A stretch of 64,000 nucleotides of DNA from Dolichospermum flos-aquae CCAP 1403/13F. GTDB taxonomy: Bacteria; Cyanobacteriota; Cyanobacteriia; Cyanobacteriales; Nostocaceae. The position numbers were made by a program, and so were the translations under genes. Positions within the stretch are counted from its first letter, which is position 1. The number at the start of each line of letters is the position of its first letter. This document shows, one piece after another, positions 26,547 to 34,744 of this stretch. The notes beneath the pieces were generated by a model. It was not told the DNA's origin. It did no database searches and worked only from the letters and a program-made list of their open reading frames with translations. The stretch lies in the NCBI RefSeq assembly GCF_012516395.1, contig NZ_CP051206.1:4903334-4967333 (forward strand), written 5' to 3'.

Positions 26547-26672
26547 CAGGGCAAACGCACCTAAATTCTGTAATCCATGCCCAGCAAGGGTTTTAACTTT
26601 TAGTTACAAAACTTAACAATCGTCAAAACCTTTGTCCAGTAAGCATTCTAAAAATAAGATGCGCTTGCCATG
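26547..26672. mobile_element. 126-bp MITE, copy 1
   Basis: Terminal inverted repeats CAGGGCAAACGCA / TGCGCTTGCC(ATG); the right tip is mutated. It is flanked by the direct repeat TCGCGATGA (26538-26546 and 26673-26681). Reverse-complement copy 2 at 40901-41026 has the same length and about 95% identity. No coding capacity. It sits between the cobW-type gene and the next Uma2 gene. Confidence 0.8.
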
Positions 26673-26692
26673 TCGCGATGACAGTAACATAT

Positions 26693-27310
26693 TTACATAC
26701 CAGCTTGAAAAATTTGGTTAGCAGTTAAGGTCAATTCTGGAAAAGTTGGTGATACTATAGTTTCATTTTCTCGAAATTGTCTAACTTGATATTCCCCATT
26801 GATTAAATCATAAATAGAAATAGTTGGTTGTTTAGGATTTCCTATATAGGGAGTTCCACCCAAAGCTAAATAATCAACAATCCAATATTCAGGAATCCCA
26901 ATTTCTTCATAGTCTTTAACTTTTGTCAAATAATCAACACGCCAATTGCTACTAACAACTTCAATCACTAAAGGAATTGATGCTGCTTGAGTAACTGTAG
27001 CTTGTTTTTTCCATAATGGCTCATTGATTAAATTAGAACGATTTAGTATCAAGACATCTGGTGAGTAAGCTGATTCATTTTCAGATTGTTTTACTAAAAC
27101 CGTTTTAGGAATACGGTAGGGTAAATTTAAGCGCAGATATTCCGCCGTAGCTATCTCAGCCAAAAAACTACTAATATCTTCATGATCTCCTAAAGGTTGA
27201 TTCATTTCAATAATTACTCCATTATGTAATTCATAATACTTTCCCTCTGGTTTCCATTGCACAAATTCCTCAAAAGTTACTGATTTAGTTTTCGGTAATG
27301 TTTGAATCAT
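26693..27310 (-). CDS. Uma2 family endonuclease (DUF820)
   Basis: 205 residues with YELHNGVIIEMNQPLGDHED, YSPDVLILNRSN, LVIEVVSSNWRVDYLTKVKD and IPEYWIVDYLALGG in the family order. It is the intact paralogue of the remnant at 25147-25295; the two bracket the cobW-type gene, consistent with a local duplication. Putative PD-(D/E)XK nuclease; role unknown. Start ATG 27310; the gene is divergent from cysS with a 131-bp gap. Confidence 0.85.
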   Translation of the reverse strand: MIQTLPKTKSVTFEEFVQWKPEGKYYELHNGVIIEMNQPLGDHEDISSFLAEIATAEYLRLNLPYRIPKTVLVKQSENESAYSPDVLILNRSNLINEPLWKKQATVTQAASIPLVIEVVSSNWRVDYLTKVKDYEEIGIPEYWIVDYLALGGTPYIGNPKQPTISIYDLINGEYQVRQFRENETIVSPTFPELTLTANQIFQAGM

Positions 27311-27441
27311 ACTTTACCTCTATCTGTTAGTGTTAATAACCATAATTATAGCCAATTATTAGCTCCTAAAATATTCAATTATGCCATTGTCATCAACTTG
27401 CGTTATCATTGTTTATCGTCAGATTGCCTTATTCCTCTATT

Positions 27442-28902
27442 ATGACCCTATCTATTTACAATACTCTCACCCGTCGTCAAGAACAATTTACCACCGTCGA
27501 ACCTGGCAAGGTTAAGATGTATTATTGCGGCGTGACGGTTTATGATTACTGCCATTTGGGTCATGCTAGAGCTTGTATTGTTTGGGATGTAGTGCGTCGT
27601 TATCTGCAATTTATCGGTTATAATGTCCGCTATATCCAAAATTTTACGGATATTGATGATAAAATTCTCAAACGCGCCAGAGAAGAAGGTTCTTCCATGG
27701 AAGTTGTCGCCGAAAAATATATTCAAGCATATTTTGAAGATATGTCGCGGTTGGGAATTAAAGAAGCTGATGAATACCCCCGCGCTACACATACAATGAA
27801 CGGTATTCAAAGATTAATTCATGATTTAGAACATAAAGGTTTTGCTTATCCGTCTCATGGTGATGTGTATTATGCAGTCCAGAATTTTGCCGAATATGGC
27901 AAACTTTCGGGACGGAAATTAGAAGATATGCAAGCCGGTGCAAGTGAACGGGTAAACGTCGAAGACCCAGAATATCAAAAGAAGCGATACCCCTTTGATT
28001 TTGCCCTGTGGAAGGCTGCAAAACCCGGTGAACCGGCGTGGGAGTCTCCTTGGGGAAAAGGTCGCCCCGGATGGCATATAGAATGCTCGGCGATGGTACG
28101 CGATCGCTTGGGTGATACCATAGATATTCATGCTGGTGGTGCTGACTTAATTTTCCCCCATCATGAAAACGAAATTGCCCAATCGGAAGCAGTTACCGGC
28201 AAACCTTTAGCCAATTATTGGTTACACAACGGCATGGTCAAAGTAGATGGGGAAAAAATGTCCAAATCCTTGGGTAATTTTATCACCATTCGTCAATTAT
28301 TAGATCGGGGTGTAGACCCCATGGCCGTGCGTTTATTTGTGATGATGGCACAATATCGCAAACCCATAGATTTTACCGATGATGCTATATTAGCAGCAAC
28401 CAACGGCTGGCATACTATCAAAGAAGGTTTATTATTTGGACATCAACATGGTAAAAAACTAGAGTGGGATGAATCTAACCAAATCCAAAATTCCGAGATT
28501 GAGAGATTTCAAAAAGCCGTTAATGATGATTTTAATTTTCCTGGTGGTTTAGTAATAATTTTTGAATTAGCCAAAGAACTAAATCGGGAAAGAAACATCA
28601 TTGTTCATCAAGGAAAAACAGAAACCCCAGCTAACGAACTACTGCAAAAATGGCAAACCCTAATTACATTAGCAGAAGTTTTAGGTTTAACTGCCAAACC
28701 AGAAACAGAAACTCCTAAACAGGATGGTATAAGTAATGCAGAAATTGAGGAGTTAATTCAAAAAAGATGGGAAGCAAGAAAAGCAAAAAACTTTGCAGAA
28801 AGTGATCGCATTCGTGATGAACTTTTAGAAAAGGGAGTGGTCTTAACTGACACAAAAGATGGAACATTTTGGCACCCTGAGATTATACCTTTAACAAAAT
28901 GA
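27442..28902 (+). CDS. cysS: Cysteinyl-tRNA synthetase
   Basis: 486 residues from ATG 27442; an upstream in-frame TTG at 27409 adds only unconserved residues. Class I synthetase for tRNA-Cys: zinc/active-site Cys29 in YYCGVTVYD, HLGH at 38-41, the zinc-binding GWHIECSAM and HHENEIAQSE, and KMSKS near 271-275. The C-terminal DALR/anticodon region ends in the conserved RIRDELLEKGVVLTDTKDGT block. Complete and apparently functional. Confidence 0.96.
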   Translation: MTLSIYNTLTRRQEQFTTVEPGKVKMYYCGVTVYDYCHLGHARACIVWDVVRRYLQFIGYNVRYIQNFTDIDDKILKRAREEGSSMEVVAEKYIQAYFEDMSRLGIKEADEYPRATHTMNGIQRLIHDLEHKGFAYPSHGDVYYAVQNFAEYGKLSGRKLEDMQAGASERVNVEDPEYQKKRYPFDFALWKAAKPGEPAWESPWGKGRPGWHIECSAMVRDRLGDTIDIHAGGADLIFPHHENEIAQSEAVTGKPLANYWLHNGMVKVDGEKMSKSLGNFITIRQLLDRGVDPMAVRLFVMMAQYRKPIDFTDDAILAATNGWHTIKEGLLFGHQHGKKLEWDESNQIQNSEIERFQKAVNDDFNFPGGLVIIFELAKELNRERNIIVHQGKTETPANELLQKWQTLITLAEVLGLTAKPETETPKQDGISNAEIEELIQKRWEARKAKNFAESDRIRDELLEKGVVLTDTKDGTFWHPEIIPLTK

Positions 28903-29029
28903 CCATTAGTTTAATTTAATTGATACGAAATAAGCTACACGCTGGCATAGATAATAAATTTAAAATTCCTCTCTGTAGCTGGAGCGTCTCTGCGTGCAAA
29001 AAAATAATTCTCAATTTTTAATTAACACC

Positions 29030-30466
29030 ATGTGGAAACAATTAACAACCGCAATTTCTCATTTAAACATCCCCGCTGACTGGGTAGGAATTAGAGCCGT
29101 AAAAACAACTTCAACCCATCATTCCGTGCGTGATGGTTTACCCCAAAGCAATGGTAAATCATTAAACATGGGAGCAATGATCGAAGTCATAGTTGATGGT
29201 TGTTTAGGTTATGCAGCCACCAACTCCTTAGATATTTCCAGCTTACAAAACGCTGCGGAAATCGCCTATAAACAAGCATTAGTAGCCAGTAAATGGTGGA
29301 TATATCCAGTTAGTGAAAATACCCGTCCTCAAGTAGTTGGTGAATATAACTCACCATTTTTAGAACCATTTGACGCTTTTAGTCCTGGAGAAATCAACAA
29401 CTTACTAATTCGGATTTGTCAGCAACTCAAAATTAACGATAAAATCATTCAAACTACAGCCACCGTCGGCACAGATCAAAAAGAAACTTGGTTTGTGAGT
29501 AGTAATGGTTCCGAAATATATCAGAATATTCTATCTCTTAGTCATCATTTTGGAGCGATCGCTCAAGATGGCACAATCGTCCAACAACGCAGCAATAACG
29601 GCGCTCATGCAAACTCTTATCAAGGAGGTTGGGAACTGTTCAAACAAGATAATTTATGGCATCAAGTTCAAAAAGTTGGTGAGCAGGCATTAGAATTATT
29701 AACAGCGGAAGAATGTCCAAATACCCGCACTAATTTAGTTTTAGCACCAGACCAAATGATGCTACAAATTCATGAAAGTATCGGACATCCTTTAGAAATT
29801 GACCGCATTTTAGGAGATGAACGCAACTATGCTGGAGGTAGTTTTGTCACCAAAGATGATTTTGGTAAATTAGAATATGGTTCACCGCTGATGAATATCA
29901 CCTTTGATCCTACAGTACCAGGTGAATTTGCCAGTTATAGTTTTGATGATACTGGTGCAGCAGCAACCAAAGAATATGTAATTAAAAAAGGCATTTTACA
30001 ACGGGGTTTAGGCAGTTTAGAAAGTCAAGCCAGAGCAGATTTACCCGGTGTTGCTTGTGCGCGTGCTTGTTCCTGGAATCGTCCCCCCATAGACAGAATG
30101 GCTAACTTAAATTTAGAACCAGGAAACGCCACCTTTGAGGAAATTATCTCAGGAATAGAACATGGGATTTACATGGAATCTAACCGTTCTTGGTCAATAG
30201 ATGATCAACGTTATAAATTTCAATTTGGTTGTGAATATGCCAAATTAATTGAAAACGGTAAACTTACTAAAACCCTGCGTAATCCTAATTATCGTGCCAC
30301 TACGCCAGAATTTTGGCATAGTTTAATTAAAGTTGGTAATGATACTAATTGGCAAATATATGGTACACCTTTCTGCGGTAAAGGAGAACCAAATCAAGCC
30401 ATTTCTGTAGGTCATGGTTCACCAGTTTGTGAATTTGCAAATGTTGAGGTTTTTGGTGGTGGTTAA
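29030..30466 (+). CDS. tldD: TldD family metalloprotease
   Basis: 478 residues from ATG 29030 (an upstream GTG at 28994 is possible but less conserved). It carries the TldD zinc-site motif HESIGHPLE near residue 248, preceded by LVLAPDQMMLQI. The family glycine-rich blocks GDERNYAGGSF and YSFDDTGAAATKEYVI are also present. With TldE it forms a heterodimeric protease that degrades unfolded peptides and matures some peptide antibiotics in other bacteria. The partner is at 31388, separated by a Uma2 gene. Confidence 0.9.
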   Translation: MWKQLTTAISHLNIPADWVGIRAVKTTSTHHSVRDGLPQSNGKSLNMGAMIEVIVDGCLGYAATNSLDISSLQNAAEIAYKQALVASKWWIYPVSENTRPQVVGEYNSPFLEPFDAFSPGEINNLLIRICQQLKINDKIIQTTATVGTDQKETWFVSSNGSEIYQNILSLSHHFGAIAQDGTIVQQRSNNGAHANSYQGGWELFKQDNLWHQVQKVGEQALELLTAEECPNTRTNLVLAPDQMMLQIHESIGHPLEIDRILGDERNYAGGSFVTKDDFGKLEYGSPLMNITFDPTVPGEFASYSFDDTGAAATKEYVIKKGILQRGLGSLESQARADLPGVACARACSWNRPPIDRMANLNLEPGNATFEEIISGIEHGIYMESNRSWSIDDQRYKFQFGCEYAKLIENGKLTKTLRNPNYRATTPEFWHSLIKVGNDTNWQIYGTPFCGKGEPNQAISVGHGSPVCEFANVEVFGGG

Positions 30467-30517
30467 TGAATTATGTTTCGCGCAAAGAGGCAAAGGAGCA
30501 AAGGCGCAAAGTTAAAG

Positions 30518-30548
30518 TAGGTTGGGTTAAGCGATAGCGCAACCCAAC
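30518..30548. repeat. GTAGGTTGGGTT interspersed repeat, short copy
   Basis: GTAGGTTGGGTT, then AAGCGATAGCGC, then AACCCAAC: the compact hairpin version of the repeat at 11315 and 11976. It is preceded by CGCAAAG-type short repeats (30480-30510). Confidence 0.7.
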
Positions 30549-30619
30549 AAAGAATTGATAATATATTGATCTTGAATTAATGCTACAATAAACAAGTAAC
30601 TACTTGATGCCATATCAAT

Positions 30620-31384
30620 ATGATCATTGCTCAAGAATTAGAATCACAACAAGACATCTCCGCAGATGTAATATTTCCTCCTAGTGATTTATATAGTGAT
30701 GAACCTCCCGTGGAAACTGAACTACATCTACGACAAATAATTTTACTTTTCAAATGTTTAGAATGGTTATGGAAAGATAGAACAAATTTCTATGCTGCGG
30801 GAAATTTGACTATTTACTATAGTCCTAATCAGAAAAAATCACAATTTTTCCGAGGTCCTGATTTTTTTGTGGTCTTGGAAACTGAACGCAAAACCCGCAA
30901 AAGCTGGGTAGTGTGGGAAGAAGATGGTAAATATCCTAATTTCATTTTAGAAATTCTTTCACCCAGTACAGCTAATACTGATAGAGAATTCAAAAAAGAA
31001 CTTTATCAAAATACTTTCCGCACACCAGATTACTTTTGGTTTGATCCTTATACATTAGAATTTGCAGGTTTTCATTTAATAGATAATAAATATCAACCTT
31101 TAGAACCAAATAAAAAAGGATATTTATGGAGTGAACAGTTAGGGTTATATTTAGGAATTCACCAAGGACTGTTAAGGTATTTTACCCCAGCAGGAGAGTT
31201 AGTGCCGACACCAGAAGAAACCGCAGAAGAGGAAACTAAAAAAACAGCAATACAAGTGCAAAGAGCAGAAATAGAATCCCAAAGAGCAGAAATAGAATCT
31301 CAAAGAGCAGAATGGGAAGCTAGAAGATCAGAACGTTTAGCAGCAAAATTGCGAGAATTAAATATTGATCCAGATACAATTTAA
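30620..31384 (+). CDS. Uma2 family endonuclease, long form with coiled-coil tail
   Basis: 254 residues. The Uma2 core (GPDFFVVLETERKTRKSWVVWE, FILEILSPSTANTDREFKKE, DYFWFDPYTLEFAGF) belongs to a different subfamily from the Uma2 genes at 7927 and 26693. After residue 200 comes a Glu/Arg/Gln coiled coil with three near-identical QRAEIES units. It lies between tldD and tldE, and its stop is 3 bp before the tldE start, so the three are probably co-transcribed. Whether it has anything to do with TldD/E or was simply inserted is unknown. Confidence 0.82.
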   Translation: MIIAQELESQQDISADVIFPPSDLYSDEPPVETELHLRQIILLFKCLEWLWKDRTNFYAAGNLTIYYSPNQKKSQFFRGPDFFVVLETERKTRKSWVVWEEDGKYPNFILEILSPSTANTDREFKKELYQNTFRTPDYFWFDPYTLEFAGFHLIDNKYQPLEPNKKGYLWSEQLGLYLGIHQGLLRYFTPAGELVPTPEETAEEETKKTAIQVQRAEIESQRAEIESQRAEWEARRSERLAAKLRELNIDPDTI

Positions 31385-31387
31385 AAA

Positions 31388-32737
31388 ATGAAACCAGAAG
31401 AATTATCAACCCTAGAAAAAACTTTTAATCAACTTGTGGAAACCCTGCTGATTAAAAAAGCAGAAAATGAACATTTTACTGTGCGACTTAGCAGCGAAAG
31501 TAGTCAATTTACCCGCTTTAATTCTGCCAAAGTTAGACAAACAGGTTATGTTCATGATGGTTCGATTCAACTAACCTTAATGGCCAATCAACGCAGTAGT
31601 TTTCGTCAGTTTCCCTTTACTGGAAATTGGGAAATAGACTGGGAATTAGTATCCACTGCTTTACAAGAATTACGTGATGAATTAACATTATTACCAATTG
31701 ATCCTTATTTAGTTTTACCATCAGGAAATCATAGCAGTCGAGAAATTAATACTGGTAAATTACTAACTCCAGAAATATTAGTTCCCAGTATTCTCGAAAC
31801 AGTGACCAATTTAGATTTTACGGGGATGTATGCTGGAGGAATTGTTATCAGAGGTTATGGTGATTCTAGCGGACAAAAACACTGGTTTGTGACTGATTCC
31901 TTTAATTTAGATTATTCCTTATTTATGGCATCAGGACAAGCTGTAAAAGGAACTTTCGCCGGCAGTGAATGGAATGAAGCTGCTTATTTAGCTAAAATAA
32001 ATGATGGGAAACAGCAGCTAGAAATGCTATCTCGTCCAGTTAAAGAATTACCAAAAGGACAATATAAAACCTATTTTGCTCCCGCTGCGGTGGCTGATTT
32101 ATTGGGTATGCTTTCCTGGGGTGCTATCAGTGAAGCTAGTATTCAACAAGGTAATAGTGCTTTAGCTGCTTTATCACGTCAAGAAAAACAACTTTCTTCA
32201 AAATTCACTTTAAAAGAAAATTTTCAAAGTGGTTTAGTTCCCAGATTTAATAATTTAGGAGAAATGGCTGCACCCGAATTAACTTTAATTGAAAAAGGGA
32301 TTTTAATTAATAGCTTAGTTAATTCTCGCACAGCAAAAGAATATCATAAACCCGCTAATGGTGCGAATGGTTCAGAAACCTTACGTTCTCCCGAAATTAA
32401 TCCTGGTAATTTGGCATTTGAGAAGATTTTACCCAGTTTAGATACAGGGTTATATGTTTCTAATTTACATTATTTAAACTGGAGCGATCGCCCATCTGGC
32501 AGAATTACAGGAATGACTCGTTATGCTTGCTTTTGGGTAGAAAATGGCGAAATTATTGCCCCCATTGCTAACCTACGCTTTGATGAAAGTCTCTATCGTT
32601 TTTGGAGCGCAGAAAATCTCATTGATTTAACAAACTTCCAGGAATTTATTCCCGAAGTCGGAACTTACGAAAGCCGACAATTAGGAGGAAGTTTAGTTCC
32701 TGGTATGTTGGTGAAAAATTTCACCTATACATTATAA
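31388..32737 (+). CDS. TldE/PmbA-like partner of TldD
   Basis: 449 residues, TldD-related but without the HExxxH zinc motif, as expected for the non-catalytic TldE/PmbA partner. Family blocks visible are SSQFTRFNSAKVRQTGYVHD, then YKTYFAPAAVADLLGMLSWG, and near the C-terminus YVSNLHYLNWSDRPSGRITG. The start codon lies 3 bp after the Uma2 stop. It likely assembles with the TldD made at 29030. Confidence 0.88.
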   Translation: MKPEELSTLEKTFNQLVETLLIKKAENEHFTVRLSSESSQFTRFNSAKVRQTGYVHDGSIQLTLMANQRSSFRQFPFTGNWEIDWELVSTALQELRDELTLLPIDPYLVLPSGNHSSREINTGKLLTPEILVPSILETVTNLDFTGMYAGGIVIRGYGDSSGQKHWFVTDSFNLDYSLFMASGQAVKGTFAGSEWNEAAYLAKINDGKQQLEMLSRPVKELPKGQYKTYFAPAAVADLLGMLSWGAISEASIQQGNSALAALSRQEKQLSSKFTLKENFQSGLVPRFNNLGEMAAPELTLIEKGILINSLVNSRTAKEYHKPANGANGSETLRSPEINPGNLAFEKILPSLDTGLYVSNLHYLNWSDRPSGRITGMTRYACFWVENGEIIAPIANLRFDESLYRFWSAENLIDLTNFQEFIPEVGTYESRQLGGSLVPGMLVKNFTYTL

Positions 32738-32829
32738 ACCTTATCAACCTTAGATTCCCAACCGCAATATATATTAGGGAGGGAATTGGGGTTGAATCTT
32801 GATTCTACCACTTGTTGGGTAGTTCCACG

Positions 32830-32858
32830 CTGCCCTTAGGGTCAGGCGTGGGGCTTCT
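32830..32858. repeat. Imperfect hairpin (CCACGC ... GCGTGG)
   Basis: CCACGCTGCCCTTAGGGTCAG followed by GCGTGGGG folds into a stem with an inner CCCTTAGGG. It lies just beyond the ndhO stop and may terminate ndhO, or be a remnant of an IS200/IS605-type end. Evidence is weak. Confidence 0.35.
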
Positions 32859-32886
32859 GTCGGTTAAGCTAAAGCACAATTACCAA

Positions 32887-33102
32887 TTAAACAAACTCTT
32901 CCAACTGTTCTAACTTTAACCAAATATTTGGCGTTGGCACTTGTCCAAACTTCACCAAAGCATAATCACCCTTAATATCGACAATTTCCCCCTTAGTTTC
33001 AAACAAATAACTAGGAAAGCGGGAATCACTAGCTTCAGCTTCTAGACTATTTTCCAACTTTTCCCGAATAGCCCGCACCATATTGCCTTTTTTAACAGCC
33101 AT
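32887..33102 (-). CDS. ndhO: NAD(P)H-quinone oxidoreductase subunit O
   Basis: 71 residues from ATG 33102, with GAGGGG just upstream; an in-frame TTG at 33120 is not needed. The sequence ([54 protein letters not shown]) matches NdhO, a small peripheral subunit of cyanobacterial and chloroplast NDH-1 on the stromal/cytoplasmic face of the thylakoid. It takes part in cyclic electron flow and respiration. It stands alone, as ndhO often does. Confidence 0.93.
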   Translation of the reverse strand: MAVKKGNMVRAIREKLENSLEAEASDSRFPSYLFETKGEIVDIKGDYALVKFGQVPTPNIWLKLEQLEEFV

Positions 33103-33190
33103 AAATTCCCCTCGTTCCAAAATAAACGCTTTTACTCAAAATTTTATCTTGTACCCAGACACAAAGGTAATTTCTTTCCTCAAAAAACAT

Positions 33191-33217
33191 AACCGCCTAC
33201 CTTGGTAGTAAGCGGTT
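33191..33217 (-). terminator. Rho-independent terminator after the DUF4351-type paralogue
   Basis: Read on the - strand, an AACCGC ... GCGGTT stem with an inner CTACC/GGTAG stem is followed by ATGTTTTTTG. It lies 150 bp downstream of the gene ending at 33370. Confidence 0.65.
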
Positions 33218-33290
33218 TCAGACAATTAATATTTAGTTCAAGATAGTTCTTCCTTATCAATTTCATGATAACAAATCCCAAAGCAATTGT

Positions 33291-33349
33291 CAACCCCCCA
33301 ATTCTCTATTTTCGCGCTTTGATTTATTTGTAAATTCTGCGGGGGGTTG
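33291..33349. repeat. Inverted repeat CAACCCCCC / GGGGGGTTG
   Basis: A 9-bp perfect inverted repeat (33291-33299 and 33341-33349) with a 41-nt loop, immediately beyond the stop of the gene at 33370. Possible RNA stem; role unknown. Confidence 0.5.
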
Positions 33350-33369
33350 CTGATTTTCGCCTCACTCAA

Positions 33370-34365
33370 TTATTGTGCAAATCTAGCTAATAACTCCTCA
33401 CGAGATAATTGTAGAAGCAAAGGAGTAAATTCTTCCCTATTCATGGCAATTAGAGGGTTGATAATTGTTTGTAGCTGAGAATCAACCTGTCCAAACCGGA
33501 CTTGCATGATACTTTCAATCATAGCGCGTCGTTCCCTTTCTACACCTTCTTGTCGTCCTTCTTGTCGTCCTTCTTGTCGTCCTTCTTGTCGTCCCTCTTG
33601 TCGTCCTTCTTGTCGTCCTTCCTCAAGTCCCTCTTGAAGTCCTTGTTTTTTAAGTGCTTCTAATTGTTGTTGATACATTTCCGATAATTTCATAATCAAC
33701 TCCTGATCATCTTTATCAATATCGTGTTCTTGTCGTTGACGTGCAGATAACACAGCAATTAGGTTATGTACCAATTGTATGACATCCGCAAGGAAGGGAC
33801 TATTATTTGCCAGTGCTTCTAATTCTTCAATCGCTTGTCGTTGTACTTTCCCTTTCCCTAAAATTCTCAGAAATAGGGTTTCTGGTGTGTTGGGGAGTTG
33901 GTGAATCGCAATAATTACGGTTTTTAAGCCTTCTCCCAAAAAATAAATCCCTTTTCCCCAGTTTTCTTCATCTCCAGTTGTATTAAAACTTGTGAGAAGT
34001 TCCGCTGACGCAGTAGGAGAAAAAATCCATAGCCGGGGTAATTCGGCTTCATTTATACGGTTATTATTGCGATTAGATTGACGCTCTATGTCTCCATGGA
34101 TGTCAAATAATTTACCCATGCAACTGCGAATTTCACTTTTAGTGACAGCATTACGGAATGGTTCAAATATAGCATAATTTCTCACCATCCGTCCCAATAT
34201 TCCTAGGGCTTCCAGGCTTTGTGTTGGTTGGGGTGAAGGAATAAATACAACGTCAATTTGTCTGACTTCTGCTGTGATATCTTTACTGGTTTCTACTTGA
34301 CCATAGGGTGTTAATAGTTCAGTTAGATATTGTTTGGCAAATTGATCATGGATAAAGCGAGTCAT
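33370..34365 (-). CDS. PD-(D/E)XK-like/Rpn-related protein with (GRQE)n linker
   Basis: 331 residues, paralogue of the gene at 6817 (MTRFIHDQFAKQYLTELLTPYG and VRQIDVVFIPSP). The PD-(D/E)XK-like N-terminal half is followed by a linker of six or more tandem EGRQ tetrapeptides encoded by 12-bp DNA repeats (33547-33620). A short helical tail follows in place of the full DUF4351. The linker would be a long charged helix whose length can change by replication slippage. Putative nuclease or transposase-associated; unproven. Confidence 0.6.
   Translation of the reverse strand: MTRFIHDQFAKQYLTELLTPYGQVETSKDITAEVRQIDVVFIPSPQPTQSLEALGILGRMVRNYAIFEPFRNAVTKSEIRSCMGKLFDIHGDIERQSNRNNNRINEAELPRLWIFSPTASAELLTSFNTTGDEENWGKGIYFLGEGLKTVIIAIHQLPNTPETLFLRILGKGKVQRQAIEELEALANNSPFLADVIQLVHNLIAVLSARQRQEHDIDKDDQELIMKLSEMYQQQLEALKKQGLQEGLEEGRQEGRQEGRQEGRQEGRQEGRQEGVERERRAMIESIMQVRFGQVDSQLQTIINPLIAMNREEFTPLLLQLSREELLARFAQ
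33547..33625. repeat. 12-bp tandem coding repeat (TCTTGTCGTCCT)
   Basis: Six near-perfect 12-bp units, plus diverged flanking ones, encode Glu-Gly-Arg-Gln repeats on the - strand. In-frame unit length means copy number can vary without frameshift. Confidence 0.85.
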
Positions 34366-34401
34366 TTAAGTTGATTTGAAGACAGAAATATGAATTTAAC
34401 A

Positions 34402-34551
34402 CTAACTTTGAAATTGAGAACAAAAATGACTGGAACGCCCACCTAATTTAATGCGTTGGATAATATTACCACAAACCTTACAAAGTTCGCCAGTGCGGTA
34501 AGCTTCACCGCCATAATTACCATTAACGCCTTTAACACTCAATAAATTCAT
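34402..34551 (-). pseudogene. MutM/Fpg C-terminal zinc-finger remnant
   Basis: 49 codons on the - strand read MNLLSVKGVNGNYGGEAYRT, then CKVCGNIIQRIKLGGRSSHFC. This is the very end of formamidopyrimidine-DNA glycosylase: the VNGxYGG block and the zinc finger with QRIKLxGRSSHFC. The fourth zinc Cys of the finger (normally CxxC at the end) is replaced (FCSQFQ), and the 220-residue glycosylase domain is absent. It is a 3' fragment left by a rearrangement upstream of chlP; the intact gene should be elsewhere. Confidence 0.75.
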
Positions 34552-34744
34552 CAACAGAAAATAGTGAAGGTATTGTTAATTACCATTGATTAATCTCTAC
34601 TTATAGGATAAGAAATGTGGGGTTTTTATATCGAAATATTAAGGAATATTGCATTTCTATCAAAACATAGAGCTATAGAAGGAATTCAGCCAAAAGTCCG
34701 TGATAGGATACTTTGGGAAAATGTTTATAATTGGGAGAAAACCT

